A stretch of DNA of 64,000 bases from Pseudomonas sp. RIT-PI-r (GTDB taxonomy: Bacteria; Pseudomonadota; Gammaproteobacteria; Pseudomonadales; Pseudomonadaceae), in assembly GCF_001297015.1 (NCBI RefSeq), contig NZ_LIGE01000023.1:124001-188000 (forward strand), written 5' to 3'. Both the position numbers and the translations under genes were made by a program. Under the pieces are notes generated by a model, which saw only the letters and a list, made by a program, of their open reading frames with translations, did no database searches and was not told where the DNA came from. The stretch's first letter is position 1. Every line of letters begins with the position of its first letter. Shown here piece after piece: positions 11,392-20,259 of the stretch.

Positions 11392-12667
11392 GTTTTGCGG
11401 ACTCCTGAATTTTGTTGCCGTAACGGGAAATATCGAGGCCTTCGGCGCTGATCTGTGGCTTTTTCTTCGCCATCAGGTCGGCCAGCAAACGACCGGAACC
11501 GCACGCCATGGTCCAACCGAGGGTGCCGTGACCGGTGTTGAGGAACAGGTTCTTGAACGGCGTGGCGCCGACGATCGGCGTGCCGTCCGGGGTGGTCGGA
11601 CGCAGGCCGGTCCAGAAACTCGCCTCGGCCAGATTACCGCCCTGAGGATAAAGGTCGTTGACGATCATCTCCAGGGTTTCACGTCGACGCGGGTTCAGCG
11701 ACAGGTCAAAACCGGCGATCTCGGCCATGCCGCCAACGCGGATGCGGTTGTCGAAACGGGTGATCGCGACCTTGTAGGTCTCGTCGAGAATAGTCGAGGT
11801 CGGGGCCATCGCCGGGTTGGTGATCGGCACGGTCAGCGAGTAACCCTTGAGCGGATACACCGGAGCCTTGATGCCCAGCGGCTTGAGCAGTTGTGGCGAG
11901 TAGCTGCCGAGCGCCAGCACGTAGCGGTCAGCGGTTTCCAGCTTGCCGTCGATCCACACACCGTTGATGCGATCACCGGCGTAGTCGAGTTTCTGAATGT
12001 CCTGGCCAAAGCGGAATTCCACACCGAGTTTCACCGCCATTTCGGCGAGACGCGTGGTGAACATCTGGCAGTCGCCAGTCTGGTCGTTCGGCAGGCGCAG
12101 GGCACCGGCGAGGATGTCAGTAACGCCCGCCAGTGCCGGCTCAACGCGGGCAATGCCGGCGCGATCGAGGACTTCAAACGGCACACCGGACTCTTTCAGC
12201 ACGGCGATGTCTTTGGCGGCGCCATCAAGCTGCGCCTGAGTGCGGAACAGCTGAGTTGTGCCGAGGCTGCGGCCTTCATAGGCGATGCCGGTTTCAGCGC
12301 GCAGTTCGTCGAGGCAGTCGCGGCTGTACTCGGACAGACGCACCATGCGCTCCTTGTTTACCGCGTAACGATTGGCGGTGCAGTTGCGCAGCATCTGCGC
12401 CATCCACAGGTACTGGTCGATGTCGGCAGTGGCCTTGATCGCGAGAGGGGCGTGACGTTGCAGCAGCCACTTGATCGCCTTCAGCGGTACGCCCGGCGCA
12501 GCCCACGGCGAGGCATAGCCCGGCGAGACCTGGCCGGCGTTGGCGAAACTGGTCTCCATGGCCGCAGCGGGCTGCCGGTCGACTACCACCACTTCAAACC
12601 CGGCACGGGCCAGATAGTAAGCACTGGCGGTACCGATGACGCCGCTACCCAAGACCATTACGCGCAT
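11363..12667 (-). CDS. dadA: D-amino acid dehydrogenase small subunit
   Basis: FAD-dependent, membrane-associated dehydrogenase that oxidises D-alanine and other D-amino acids to 2-oxo acids and ammonia, passing electrons to the respiratory chain. The 434 residues begin with the dinucleotide fold [19 protein letters not shown] and end in the [14 protein letters not shown] region typical of DadA. I start at ATG 12667: GAGGG lies 8 nt upstream, while the open frame continues to 12700 without support. The sequence AACAAAAA runs directly into the start codon (12667-12674), a match to the Hfq/Crc target pattern. A good sigma-70 promoter lies at 12757-12785. Confidence 0.95.
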   Translation of the reverse strand: MRVMVLGSGVIGTASAYYLARAGFEVVVVDRQPAAAMETSFANAGQVSPGYASPWAAPGVPLKAIKWLLQRHAPLAIKATADIDQYLWMAQMLRNCTANRYAVNKERMVRLSEYSRDCLDELRAETGIAYEGRSLGTTQLFRTQAQLDGAAKDIAVLKESGVPFEVLDRAGIARVEPALAGVTDILAGALRLPNDQTGDCQMFTTRLAEMAVKLGVEFRFGQDIQKLDYAGDRINGVWIDGKLETADRYVLALGSYSPQLLKPLGIKAPVYPLKGYSLTVPITNPAMAPTSTILDETYKVAITRFDNRIRVGGMAEIAGFDLSLNPRRRETLEMIVNDLYPQGGNLAEASFWTGLRPTTPDGTPIVGATPFKNLFLNTGHGTLGWTMACGSGRLLADLMAKKKPQISAEGLDISRYGNKIQESAKHVNPAPAHQ

Positions 12668-12674
12668 TTTTGTT
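12667..12674 (-). promoter_or_regulatory. Candidate Hfq/Crc catabolite activity motif on the dadA start
   Basis: On the minus strand the eight bases AACAAAAA end with the A of the dadA start codon and fit AANAANAA, the A-rich pattern bound by Hfq with Crc to block translation of catabolic mRNAs under rich carbon supply. It sits between the GAGGG ribosome site and the ATG, the usual location. Match is seen; function inferred. Confidence 0.5.
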
Positions 12675-12756
12675 TCCCTCATCGCGGCGGGGCCGCGCAC
12701 GTCTGTTGTTAGAGCAATGATGCGCGCAGTGTAAAAAAGAAATGCCAGTGCTTTTC

Positions 12757-12785
12757 ACTATATAAGCGCCTATATTTGGCGACAA
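12757..12785 (-). promoter_or_regulatory. Sigma-70 type promoter of the dad operon
   Basis: On the minus strand TTGTCG (12780-12785) and TATAGT (12757-12762) are separated by 17 bp, giving a predicted transcript start near 12750 and a leader of about 83 nt before dadA. The AT-rich divergent region to the Lrp-type gene is where that regulator would be expected to bind. Confidence 0.55.
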
Positions 12786-12823
12786 TTCTCGGCAAAAACC
12801 CTTTTCACGGAGGCGCATCCCCT

Positions 12824-13312
12824 ATGCGTACCAACACTCAGACCAAACGTGAGCTGGACAAGATCGACCGCAACATCTTGCGGATCCTGCAGGCGGACGG
12901 GCGGATTTCCTTTACCGAACTGGGCGAAAAGGTCGGGCTCTCGACCACGCCGTGCACCGAGCGCGTGCGGCGTCTGGAGCGCGAAGGGATCATCATGGGC
13001 TACAACGCCCGGCTGAATCCGCAGCACTTGAAGGGTAGCTTGCTGGTGTTCGTCGAGATCAGCCTCGACTACAAATCCGGCGACACCTTCGAGGAGTTCC
13101 GCCGCGCGGTGCTGAAGTTGCCGCACGTGCTGGAATGTCATTTGGTGTCAGGGGATTTCGACTATCTGGTGAAGGCGCGGATTTCCGAGATGGCCTCGTA
13201 CCGCAAGCTGCTGGGCGACATTCTGCTGAAGCTGCCGCATGTGCGGGAGTCGAAGAGTTATATCGTCATGGAAGAAGTGAAAGAGAGCCTGAGCCTTCCC
13301 ATTCCAGACTGA
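12824..13312 (+). CDS. dadR: Lrp/AsnC family regulator of D-alanine catabolism (DadR)
   Basis: A 162-residue leucine-responsive regulatory protein. Residues about 10-70 form the AsnC-type winged helix (ILQADGRISFTELGEKVGLSTTPCTERVRRL), and the rest is the RAM ligand-binding domain. It is divergent from dadA, the arrangement in which DadR/Lrp activates the dad operon in response to alanine in Pseudomonas. ATG 12824 has GGAGG just upstream (CACGGAGGCGC); the open frame starts 48 nt earlier without a ribosome site. It is also called lrp in P. aeruginosa. Followed by a REPIN. Confidence 0.9.
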   Translation: MRTNTQTKRELDKIDRNILRILQADGRISFTELGEKVGLSTTPCTERVRRLEREGIIMGYNARLNPQHLKGSLLVFVEISLDYKSGDTFEEFRRAVLKLPHVLECHLVSGDFDYLVKARISEMASYRKLLGDILLKLPHVRESKSYIVMEEVKESLSLPIPD

Positions 13313-13337
13313 AGATTGCCGGGCCTGACCCCGGCCC

Positions 13338-13403
13338 TATCGCGAGCAGGCTCACTCCTACATTTGGAATGCGTACCCTTGTAGGAGTGAGCCTGCTCGC
13401 GAT
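13338..13403. repeat. REPIN, family A, arms inward
   Basis: Here the units face the other way (ATCGCGAGCAGG first, GTAGGAGTGAGC second) with a short spacer carrying TTGGAATGCGTACCC. Nearly the same spacer occurs at 15270 and, remarkably, in the family C copies at 18841 and 44920. It separates the convergent dadR and YkgJ-type genes. Confidence 0.9.
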
Positions 13404-13431
13404 GGCGTCGACTCGGTCCCGAGTGAACCCT

Positions 13432-13785
13432 TCAAACCAACACCTGCCGATTCGCCGCCATGTACTCGAAAATCTGCTTCTCCACCCGTGGATGAATCAG
13501 CTCCACCGGCCGCCGCTCATTCGGGCAAGGCAAGGTTTTGGTCGTACCGAACAACCGGCAAATCAACGGCCGCTCTTCATACACCGTGCAGCCATTCGGG
13601 CCCAGATGCACACAGTTCAACTCTTCCATCGCCGCATCCTGCTCGGCGCGGGTCTTGCGCGGCAGGCGGGCCATTTCTTCCGGCGAGGTGGTCACCGGGC
13701 CGCAGCAGTCGTGGCAGCCGGGCACGCACTCGAATGAGGGGATCTGCTGGCGCAAGGTGCGGATTTTCTGGCTGTTGCAGCTCAT
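13432..13785 (-). CDS. YkgJ family cysteine cluster protein
   Basis: A 117-residue protein of the YkgJ/CxxCxxCC family, thought to bind an Fe-S cluster or zinc. Cysteines lie in ECVPGCHDCCGP (20, 24, 27, 28), in NCVHLGPNGC and in LICRLFG. I chose ATG 13785 (MSCNSQKIRT); the open frame extends to 13953 but the extra 56 residues lack family similarity and run into the divergent oxidase promoter region. Function unknown; it may be a metal-binding accessory. Single gene. Confidence 0.85.
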   Translation of the reverse strand: MSCNSQKIRTLRQQIPSFECVPGCHDCCGPVTTSPEEMARLPRKTRAEQDAAMEELNCVHLGPNGCTVYEERPLICRLFGTTKTLPCPNERRPVELIHPRVEKQIFEYMAANRQVLV

Positions 13786-13924
13786 CGAAGCGGTGACCAA
13801 GTTGAAATAGACGGCAATTGTGCCGCAAAAGCCCTGATCCAGACACCGCAGGCCGACCAGTGTTGCCCACGTTCGGGCGTGCGGCTTATGCTCCGTCAAA
13901 TTTTCTCGACACCTTAGCCGTTGG

Positions 13925-15244
13925 ATGACGCCCATGACTGCCCGCGCCTTCACCTCCGCGAGCCAACCCCACGTTGCCTCCTACTACGCCGCCAGCAGCC
14001 TGCCGCAGCCCGATCATCCGCTGCTGCAAGGCGAGGTAGTGGCCGACGTCTGCGTGGTCGGCGGCGGTTTTTCCGGGTTGAATACGGCACTGGAACTGGC
14101 CGAACGCGGCCTCAGCGTGGTGCTACTGGAGGCGCATAAAATCGGCTGGGGCGCCAGCGGACGTAATGGCGGACAGTTGATTCGCGGGGTCGGCCATGGT
14201 CTCGATCAGTTCGCCAATGTCATCGGCAGCGACGGCGTACGCGAGATGAAACTGATGGGCCTGGAAGCGGTGGAAATCGTTCGTCAGCGTGTCGAACGTT
14301 TTCAGATTGCCTGCGACCTGACCTGGGGCTACTGCGACCTTGCCAACAAACCCGCTGACCTTGAGGGTTTTGCCGAAGACGCCGAAGAGTTGCGCAGCCT
14401 CGGTTATCGCTACGAAACCCGTTTGCTGCAAGCCCACGAAATGCACACGGTGGTCGGCTCCAAGCGCTATGTCGGTGGTTTGATAGATATGGGTTCAGGA
14501 CATCTGCATCCGCTGAATCTCGCGTTGGGCGAAGCAGCGGCGGCGCAGCAATTGGGCGTCAAACTGTTTGAACACTCGGCAGTGACGCGTATCGATTACG
14601 GCCCCGAAGTCAAAGTCCATACAGCCCAGGGTTCGGTGCGCGCCAGGACCCTCGTGCTCGGCTGCAACGCGTATCTCAATGATCTGAACCCGCAACTCAG
14701 CGGCAAGGTCCTGCCGGCCGGCAGCTACATCATCGCCACCGAACCGTTGAGCGAAGAAAAGGCGCACAACCTGCTGCCGCAGAACATGGCGGTCTGCGAC
14801 CAGCGTGTCGCGCTGGATTACTACCGGCTCTCGGCGGATCGTCGTTTGCTTTTTGGTGGCGCCTGCCATTACTCGGGACGTGATCCGAAAGATATCGCCG
14901 CATACATGCAGCCGAAGATGCTCGAAGTGTTCCCGCAACTCGCTGGCGTGAAGATCGATTATCAGTGGGGCGGGATGATCGGCATCGGCGCCAACCGTTT
15001 GCCGCAGATCGGCCGGCTCACGGACCAGCCGAACGTGTATTACGCCCAGGCCTATTCAGGCCACGGGGTGAATGCCACGCACTTGGCGGGCAAGTTGCTC
15101 GCCGAGGCGATCAGCGGGCAGCACAGCGGCGGGTTTGACCTGTTTGCCAGGGTGCCGCACATCACCTTCCCGGGCGGCAGGCATTTGCGTTCGCCATTGT
15201 TGGCGTTGGGGATGTTGTGGCATCGCCTCAAAGAGTTGGTCTGA
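13925..15244 (+). CDS. FAD-dependent gamma-glutamylputrescine oxidase-like enzyme (PauB/PuuB)
   Basis: A 439-residue DAO-family flavoprotein. The N-terminal dinucleotide fold VCVVGGGFSGLNTALEL starts near residue 42 and is followed by GASGRNGGQL, the pattern of PuuB-type oxidases that act on gamma-glutamyl-putrescine and related polyamine conjugates. Position matches PA5309 (PauB4) of P. aeruginosa. The product aldehyde would be the substrate of the PauC-type dehydrogenase at 20260. ATG 13925 or 13934 may start it. Expected to be under PauR control. Exact polyamine specificity cannot be read from the sequence. Confidence 0.88.
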   Translation: MTPMTARAFTSASQPHVASYYAASSLPQPDHPLLQGEVVADVCVVGGGFSGLNTALELAERGLSVVLLEAHKIGWGASGRNGGQLIRGVGHGLDQFANVIGSDGVREMKLMGLEAVEIVRQRVERFQIACDLTWGYCDLANKPADLEGFAEDAEELRSLGYRYETRLLQAHEMHTVVGSKRYVGGLIDMGSGHLHPLNLALGEAAAAQQLGVKLFEHSAVTRIDYGPEVKVHTAQGSVRARTLVLGCNAYLNDLNPQLSGKVLPAGSYIIATEPLSEEKAHNLLPQNMAVCDQRVALDYYRLSADRRLLFGGACHYSGRDPKDIAAYMQPKMLEVFPQLAGVKIDYQWGGMIGIGANRLPQIGRLTDQPNVYYAQAYSGHGVNATHLAGKLLAEAISGQHSGGFDLFARVPHITFPGGRHLRSPLLALGMLWHRLKELV

Positions 15245-15269
15245 TGTCTTTGCAGTGAATTGAAGGCCC

Positions 15270-15335
15270 TATCGCGAGCAGGCTCACTCCTACAGTTGAA
15301 ATGCGTTCCCCTGTAGGAGTGAGCCTGCTCGCGAT
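15270..15335. repeat. REPIN, family A, arms inward
   Basis: ATCGCGAGCAGG and GTAGGAGTGAGC units in inward order around a spacer with GTTGAAATGCGTTCCCC. It lies between the oxidase gene and the convergent DUF1127 gene. Confidence 0.9.
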
Positions 15336-15360
15336 GAGGCCCGAAAAGACCCTACAGATC

Positions 15361-15606
15361 TCAGATCCGCCAGAACGGCTTCAACCCCTCCTCCAGCGCC
15401 TGCTCACGCGTCAGCCCGATGTCCTTGAGCTGATCCGTCGTCAGCGCCAGCAATGCCTTGCGCGTGTGCAGACGATGCCACAACAGACCCCAGCGACTCA
15501 GGCCGGAGGGAGCGTTGCGCATGATCTCATTGCGCGCACGATCCTTCTGCCCTGCCGCCAGTTCCTGGCTGTGTAACGTCAGCCGCACATCGCTCAAGCC
15601 GTTCAT
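15361..15606 (-). CDS. DUF1127 small protein
   Basis: An 81-residue basic protein whose C-terminal 45 residues (W-rich, HRLHTRKALLALTTDQLKDIGLTREQALEEG) are the DUF1127 domain. DUF1127 proteins are short, arginine-rich, often stress- or phosphate-induced, and some bind RNA; nothing shows the role here. It is divergent from the MocR gene, with 179 bp between them, and could be a target of that regulator. Ends in ...PFWRI, typical of the family. Confidence 0.85.
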   Translation of the reverse strand: MNGLSDVRLTLHSQELAAGQKDRARNEIMRNAPSGLSRWGLLWHRLHTRKALLALTTDQLKDIGLTREQALEEGLKPFWRI

Positions 15607-15785
15607 TTTTGTCGCTCCTGTTTACTTGGGTAGCCAGAGATTCCATGATGCGCGGGTCGGCAAAAGCATTACAGATTCAACACACCTGTATTAACTCCAT
15701 ACAGATTTGCTGCTTCCGAGTCTGAATTGTCGATTTGTGACGCATCTGTACTGGTTTAACGAATCAACTGCATCGAGGCAGTGCC

Positions 15786-17207
15786 ATGACCCTGTATGTG
15801 AACCTCGCCGAACTGCTCGGCACGCGCATCGAACAAGGCTTCTATCGTCCAGGTGACCGGTTGCCATCGGTGCGCGCCTTGAGCGTAGAACATGGTGTCA
15901 GCCTGAGCACGGTGCAGCAGGCTTATCGCATGCTCGAAGACAGCGGCCTGGCCACGCCGAAACCCAAGTCCGGCTATTTCGTCCCGGTCGGGCGCGAGTT
16001 GCCGGAACTGCCCGCCGTCGGCCGTCCGGCGCAGCGTCCGGTGGAAATCTCGCAGTGGGATCAGGTGCTGGAGCTGATTCGCGCGGTGCCGCGCAAGGAC
16101 GTCGTGCAACTGGGGCGCGGCATGCCCGACATCAGCTCGCCGACGATGAAACCGCTGTTGCGCGGGCTGGCGCGGATCAGCCGCCGCCAGGACATGCCCG
16201 GCCTGTATTACGACAACATCCACGGCACCCTCGAACTGCGTGAACAGATCGCCCGATTGATGCTCGATTCCGGCTGCCAGTTGAGTCCCAGCGATCTGGT
16301 GGTCACCACCGGGTGCCACGAAGCGCTGTCCACCAGCATCCACGCGATCTGCGAGCCGGGCGACATCGTCGCGGTCGATTCGCCGAGCTTCCACGGGGCC
16401 ATGCAAACGCTCAAAGGTCTGGGCATGAAAGCCCTGGAAATCCCCACCGACCCGCTCACCGGCATCAGCCTCGAAGCGCTGGAACTGGCGCTGGAGCAAT
16501 GGCCGATCAAGGTCATCCAGCTCACCCCGAACTGCAATAACCCGCTCGGCTACATCATGCCGGAGTCGCGTAAACGCGCCCTGCTCAACCTCGCTCAACG
16601 CTTCGACGTGGCGATCATCGAAGACGATGTGTATGGCGAACTGGCCTACACCTACCCGCGTCCGCGCACGATCAAATCCTTCGACGAAGATGGCCGCGTG
16701 CTGCTGTGCAGTTCGTTTTCCAAGACCCTGGCGCCAGGGCTGCGGATTGGCTGGGTTGCACCGGGCCGTTATCTGGAGCGTGTGCTGCACATGAAATACA
16801 TCAGCACCGGATCCACCGCCCCGCAACCGCAGATCGCCATTGCCGAATTTCTCAAGTCCGGCCATTTCGAACCGCATTTGCGACGGATGCGCACGCAATA
16901 CCAGCGCAATCGCGACATGATGATCGATTGGGTCACGCGCTATTTCCCGGCGGGCACGCGCGCCAGCCGCCCGCAAGGCAGCTTCATGCTGTGGGTCGAA
17001 TTGCCGGAGGGCTTCGATACCTTGAAACTGAATCGTGCGCTGCATGATCAAGGCGTACAGATTGCCGTCGGCAGTATCTTTTCCGCTTCGGGCAAGTACC
17101 GCAATTGCTTGCGGATGAACTACGCTGCGAAACCGACAGCGCAGATCGAAGAAGCCGTGCGCAAGGTCGGTGCGATGGCCATTCAACTGCTCGCCGAAGC
17201 CGACTGA
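15786..17207 (+). CDS. MocR/PdxR-type GntR regulator with aminotransferase domain
   Basis: A 473-residue fusion: a GntR winged helix at residues 1-65 (RLPSVRALSVEHGVSLSTVQQAYRML) and a class I aminotransferase fold from about 95, used as a PLP-dependent sensor. PLP residues are kept: TPNCNNPLG (248-256), EDDVYGE (280-286) and the Schiff base lysine 313 in SSFSKTLAPGLR. MocR regulators usually control a divergent neighbour, here the DUF1127 gene, or themselves; the ligand is not known. The phospholipase D gene follows after 60 nt. ATG 15786 is used; the ribosome site is GAGGCAG. Confidence 0.9.
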   Translation: MTLYVNLAELLGTRIEQGFYRPGDRLPSVRALSVEHGVSLSTVQQAYRMLEDSGLATPKPKSGYFVPVGRELPELPAVGRPAQRPVEISQWDQVLELIRAVPRKDVVQLGRGMPDISSPTMKPLLRGLARISRRQDMPGLYYDNIHGTLELREQIARLMLDSGCQLSPSDLVVTTGCHEALSTSIHAICEPGDIVAVDSPSFHGAMQTLKGLGMKALEIPTDPLTGISLEALELALEQWPIKVIQLTPNCNNPLGYIMPESRKRALLNLAQRFDVAIIEDDVYGELAYTYPRPRTIKSFDEDGRVLLCSSFSKTLAPGLRIGWVAPGRYLERVLHMKYISTGSTAPQPQIAIAEFLKSGHFEPHLRRMRTQYQRNRDMMIDWVTRYFPAGTRASRPQGSFMLWVELPEGFDTLKLNRALHDQGVQIAVGSIFSASGKYRNCLRMNYAAKPTAQIEEAVRKVGAMAIQLLAEAD

Positions 17208-17267
17208 CCTTTTTCCAGAGACCAGCGTCCATATGCCGACCTCAGCCGCCAACCGGAACGATCCTAC

Positions 17268-18836
17268 GTGAGCTTCAGACAGCCCCTACTCGCTTTGCTG
17301 TTATTCACCTCGTTCCTCAGCGGCTGCGCCAGCCTCGATGTGCCGCGCGAGCCGAGCGAGGCCTTGCCGGCGTCCGGCTCCAGTTTTGGCCGCTCGATCC
17401 AGGCCCAGGCGGCGCCCTATCAGGGCCGCTCCGGTTTCCGCCTGCTATCCAACAGCACCGAATCCTTCACCGCCCGCGCCGAGTTGATCCGCCATGCGCA
17501 GGTCAGCCTCGATTTGCAGTACTACATCGTTCACGACGGCATCAGCACGCGGATGCTGGTGGACGAATTGCTCAAGGCCGCCGACCGCGGCGTGCGTGTG
17601 CGCATCTTGCTCGACGACACCACCAGCGACGGCCTGGACCAGATCATCGCCACGCTGGCGGCGCATCCGCAGATTCAGATCAGACTGTTCAATCCGCTGC
17701 ATCTGGGGCGCAGCACCGGCGTCACGCGCGCGGCTGGACGTTTGTTCAACCTGTCGCTGCAACATCGACGCATGCATAACAAGTTGTGGCTGGCGGACAA
17801 CAGCGCAGCCATCGTCGGCGGGCGCAATCTGGGTGATGAGTATTTCGATGCCGAGCCGAATCTGAATTTCACCGACATCGACATGCTCAGCGTCGGCCCG
17901 GTTGCCGAGCAGCTCGGACACAGCTTCGATCAATACTGGAACAGCGCCCTGAGCAAACCGATCGACGAATTCCTCTCCAGCAAACCAACCGCCAAAGATC
18001 TGCAGAACACCCGCACGCGTTTGGAAGAATCCCTGGAAGAAACGCGCAAACAGAATCACGCGCTGTATCAGCAGTTGATGACCTTCACCACCGAGCCGCG
18101 CATGGACATCTGGCGCAAGGAGCTGATCTGGGCGTGGAACCAGGCGCTGTGGGATGCGCCAAGCAAGGTGCTGGCCAAAGGCGAGCCGGATCCGCAGTTG
18201 CTGCTGACCACGCAACTGGCGCCGGAGCTTAGGGGTGTCAGCAAAGAACTGATCATGATCTCGGCGTACTTCGTACCAGGCCAGCCAGGGTTGGTGTATC
18301 TGACGGGACGCGCCGATGCCGGCGTTACCGTGAGTCTGCTGACCAATTCGCTGGAAGCCACTGACGTGCCAGCGGTGCACGGCGGCTATGCGCCGTATCG
18401 CAAAGCGTTGCTGGAGCACGGTGTGAAACTGTATGAACTGCGACGCCAGCCTGGGGATAACTATGGCAGCGGGCCGCATGTGTTTTACAGCAAGTCGTTT
18501 CGCGGCTCGGATTCCAGTTTGCATAGCAAGGCGATGATCTTCGATCGGCAGAAATCGTTCATTGGCTCGTTCAACTTTGATCCCCGCTCGGTATTGTGGA
18601 ACACCGAAGTCGGCGTGTTGGTCGACAGCCCTGAGCTGGCCGAACATGTTCGCGAACTGGCCTTGCAGGGTATGGCGCCAGCGCTGAGTTATGAGGCGAA
18701 ATTGCAGGATGGTCAGATTGTCTGGGTTACCGAAGACAACGGCCAGATGCATACGCTAACCAAGGAGCCGGGGAGTTGGTGGCGACGGTTTAATGCGTGG
18801 TTCAGCACCACGGTCGGCCTGGAGCGCATGCTTTAA
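17268..18836 (+). CDS. Phospholipase D / cardiolipin synthase C-like lipoprotein
   Basis: A 522-residue enzyme with two HKD motifs, HNKLWLAD (170-177) and HSKAMIFD (419-426), each followed by a glycine/serine-rich strand, so it belongs to the phospholipase D superfamily and resembles ClsC-type cardiolipin synthases. The N-terminus is a lipoprotein signal with FLSGC at Cys20, which places it on a membrane facing the periplasm. It starts with GTG at 17268. A 12-codon open frame (ATG 17233 to TGA 17271) overlaps that GTG as GTGA, which might couple translation. Whether it makes cardiolipin or hydrolyses lipid is not decided by the sequence. Confidence 0.88.
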   Translation: MSFRQPLLALLLFTSFLSGCASLDVPREPSEALPASGSSFGRSIQAQAAPYQGRSGFRLLSNSTESFTARAELIRHAQVSLDLQYYIVHDGISTRMLVDELLKAADRGVRVRILLDDTTSDGLDQIIATLAAHPQIQIRLFNPLHLGRSTGVTRAAGRLFNLSLQHRRMHNKLWLADNSAAIVGGRNLGDEYFDAEPNLNFTDIDMLSVGPVAEQLGHSFDQYWNSALSKPIDEFLSSKPTAKDLQNTRTRLEESLEETRKQNHALYQQLMTFTTEPRMDIWRKELIWAWNQALWDAPSKVLAKGEPDPQLLLTTQLAPELRGVSKELIMISAYFVPGQPGLVYLTGRADAGVTVSLLTNSLEATDVPAVHGGYAPYRKALLEHGVKLYELRRQPGDNYGSGPHVFYSKSFRGSDSSLHSKAMIFDRQKSFIGSFNFDPRSVLWNTEVGVLVDSPELAEHVRELALQGMAPALSYEAKLQDGQIVWVTEDNGQMHTLTKEPGSWWRRFNAWFSTTVGLERML

Positions 18837-18840
18837 AAAG

Positions 18841-18920
18841 CAAAAGATCGCAGCCTTCGGCAGCTCCTACAGTTTGAAATGCATTCCCCTGTAGGAGCTG
18901 CCGAAGGCTGCGATCTTTTG
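18841..18920. repeat. REPIN, family C (CAAAAGATCGCAGCCTTCGG), arms inward
   Basis: A second repeat type: CAAAAGATCGCAGCC ... CAGCTCCTACA, then its reverse complement. The spacer TTTGAAATGCATTCCCC nearly equals that of the family A copy at 15270. Lies between the convergent phospholipase and MFS genes. Confidence 0.9.
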
Positions 18921-18922
18921 AT

Positions 18923-20068
18923 CTACGCAGGTTCTGTCACCGGGCCGAATGCCCCTTGGCGCAACAGCAATATCACCAACCCAAACGCCCCTATCGCCAT
19001 CAACAGCGGCAGCGCATGCCCGTTGATCCACTGACTGCCCGCCCCCGCCGCCAGCGGCCCGATCAGACAACCGACGCCCCAGAGCTGCGCGATATGCGCA
19101 TTCGCCCGCACCAACGCATCGTCGCGATAACGTTCGCCAATCAGAATCAACGACAAGGTGAACAAACCACCAGCACTGGCGCCGAACAACACCCACAGCG
19201 GCCAGATCAGCAATGTATCGAGTAACAGCGGAATCGCCAGACTCGACAGCATCAGCACCACCGCACAGCCGGCAAACAGCGTGCGCCGCGACAGATAATC
19301 GGCCAACGCACCAATCGGCAATTGCAGCAGCGCATCGCCGACCACCACGGTACTGACCATCGCCAAGGCGATTTCGGCAGTGAAGCCCTGTTGCAGGCAA
19401 TACACCGGCAGCAACGTCAGGATCATCGCTTCGAACGCGGCAAACAACGACACCGCCCAGGCAATCGCTGGCAGCTCGCGGGCGAAGCCCCACAGGTCGC
19501 GGAACGTCACGCTGCTTGCCTCACTGCTCGGCGCGCCGCTGCGACCGAGTAACAGCAACGGTGAAACCAGCAGCAAACCGACACCGACCCAAAAGCCATA
19601 ATCATGTTCGGTGCCAAGCGCGCCCAACAAAAGCGGGCCGCAGAGCTGGCTCAATGCATAACTGCTGCCATACAGCGCCACCAGTCGCCCGCGCCAATGT
19701 TCAACCACCAGTTGATTGATCCAGCTCTCGCCGAGGATGAACACGATGGTGAGGATCACCCCGATCATCAGGCGCAATACCAGCCAGATCGGGTAACTTG
19801 GCAACAGCGCCAGCAGGCCGATCGATAGCGCCCCGGCCCACAGGCACAGGCGCATCAGGTTGGCCGTGCCAAAGCGTGCCGCCAGATGGCTGGAAATCTT
19901 CGCGCCCAACAACACGCCAATCGCCGGCATCGCTGCCATTACACCGATGGCGAAGGAACCGTAACCCCAGCCTTCCAGGCGCAACGACACCAACGGCATG
20001 CTGACCCCCAGGGCCAGACCGACACTCAAGACAGACGCCAACACGGCGAAATACGTCGCCCACCGCAT
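18923..20068 (-). CDS. MFS transporter
   Basis: A 381-residue major facilitator with about twelve membrane segments, resembling the small YcaD-type subgroup (N-terminus MRWATYFAVLASVLSVGLALGVSMPLVSLRL). The helix 2-3 loop ISSHLAARFGTANLMR fits the family's gated loop. ATG 20068 has GGAGC upstream. Substrate unknown; its place between a lipid enzyme and the polyamine aldehyde dehydrogenase gives no firm hint. It is bounded by a family C REPIN downstream and a family B REPIN upstream, so it is probably monocistronic. Confidence 0.88.
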   Translation of the reverse strand: MRWATYFAVLASVLSVGLALGVSMPLVSLRLEGWGYGSFAIGVMAAMPAIGVLLGAKISSHLAARFGTANLMRLCLWAGALSIGLLALLPSYPIWLVLRLMIGVILTIVFILGESWINQLVVEHWRGRLVALYGSSYALSQLCGPLLLGALGTEHDYGFWVGVGLLLVSPLLLLGRSGAPSSEASSVTFRDLWGFARELPAIAWAVSLFAAFEAMILTLLPVYCLQQGFTAEIALAMVSTVVVGDALLQLPIGALADYLSRRTLFAGCAVVLMLSSLAIPLLLDTLLIWPLWVLFGASAGGLFTLSLILIGERYRDDALVRANAHIAQLWGVGCLIGPLAAGAGSQWINGHALPLLMAIGAFGLVILLLRQGAFGPVTEPA

Positions 20069-20116
20069 GCTCCACGCTCCTGTGGATAATTATTTTTAGA
20101 GGCCACATCAAACAAA

Positions 20117-20206
20117 TGTGGGAGCGAGCCTGCTCGCGAATGCGGCTGCACATTCAGCACATGGGCTGACTGATACACCGCTTTCGCGAGCAGGCTCGCT
20201 CCCACA
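20117..20206. repeat. REPIN, family B, arms outward
   Basis: TGTGGGAGCGAGCC and its complement around a spacer ending TGACTGATACACCGCTTTCG, the same ending as in the copy at 6274. It lies between the MFS gene start and the aldehyde dehydrogenase stop. Confidence 0.9.
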
Positions 20207-20259
20207 GGGATCTGCCTCGTTTGGAGGATCTGCTCTTGCGAACAGACCCTCCTAACGGC

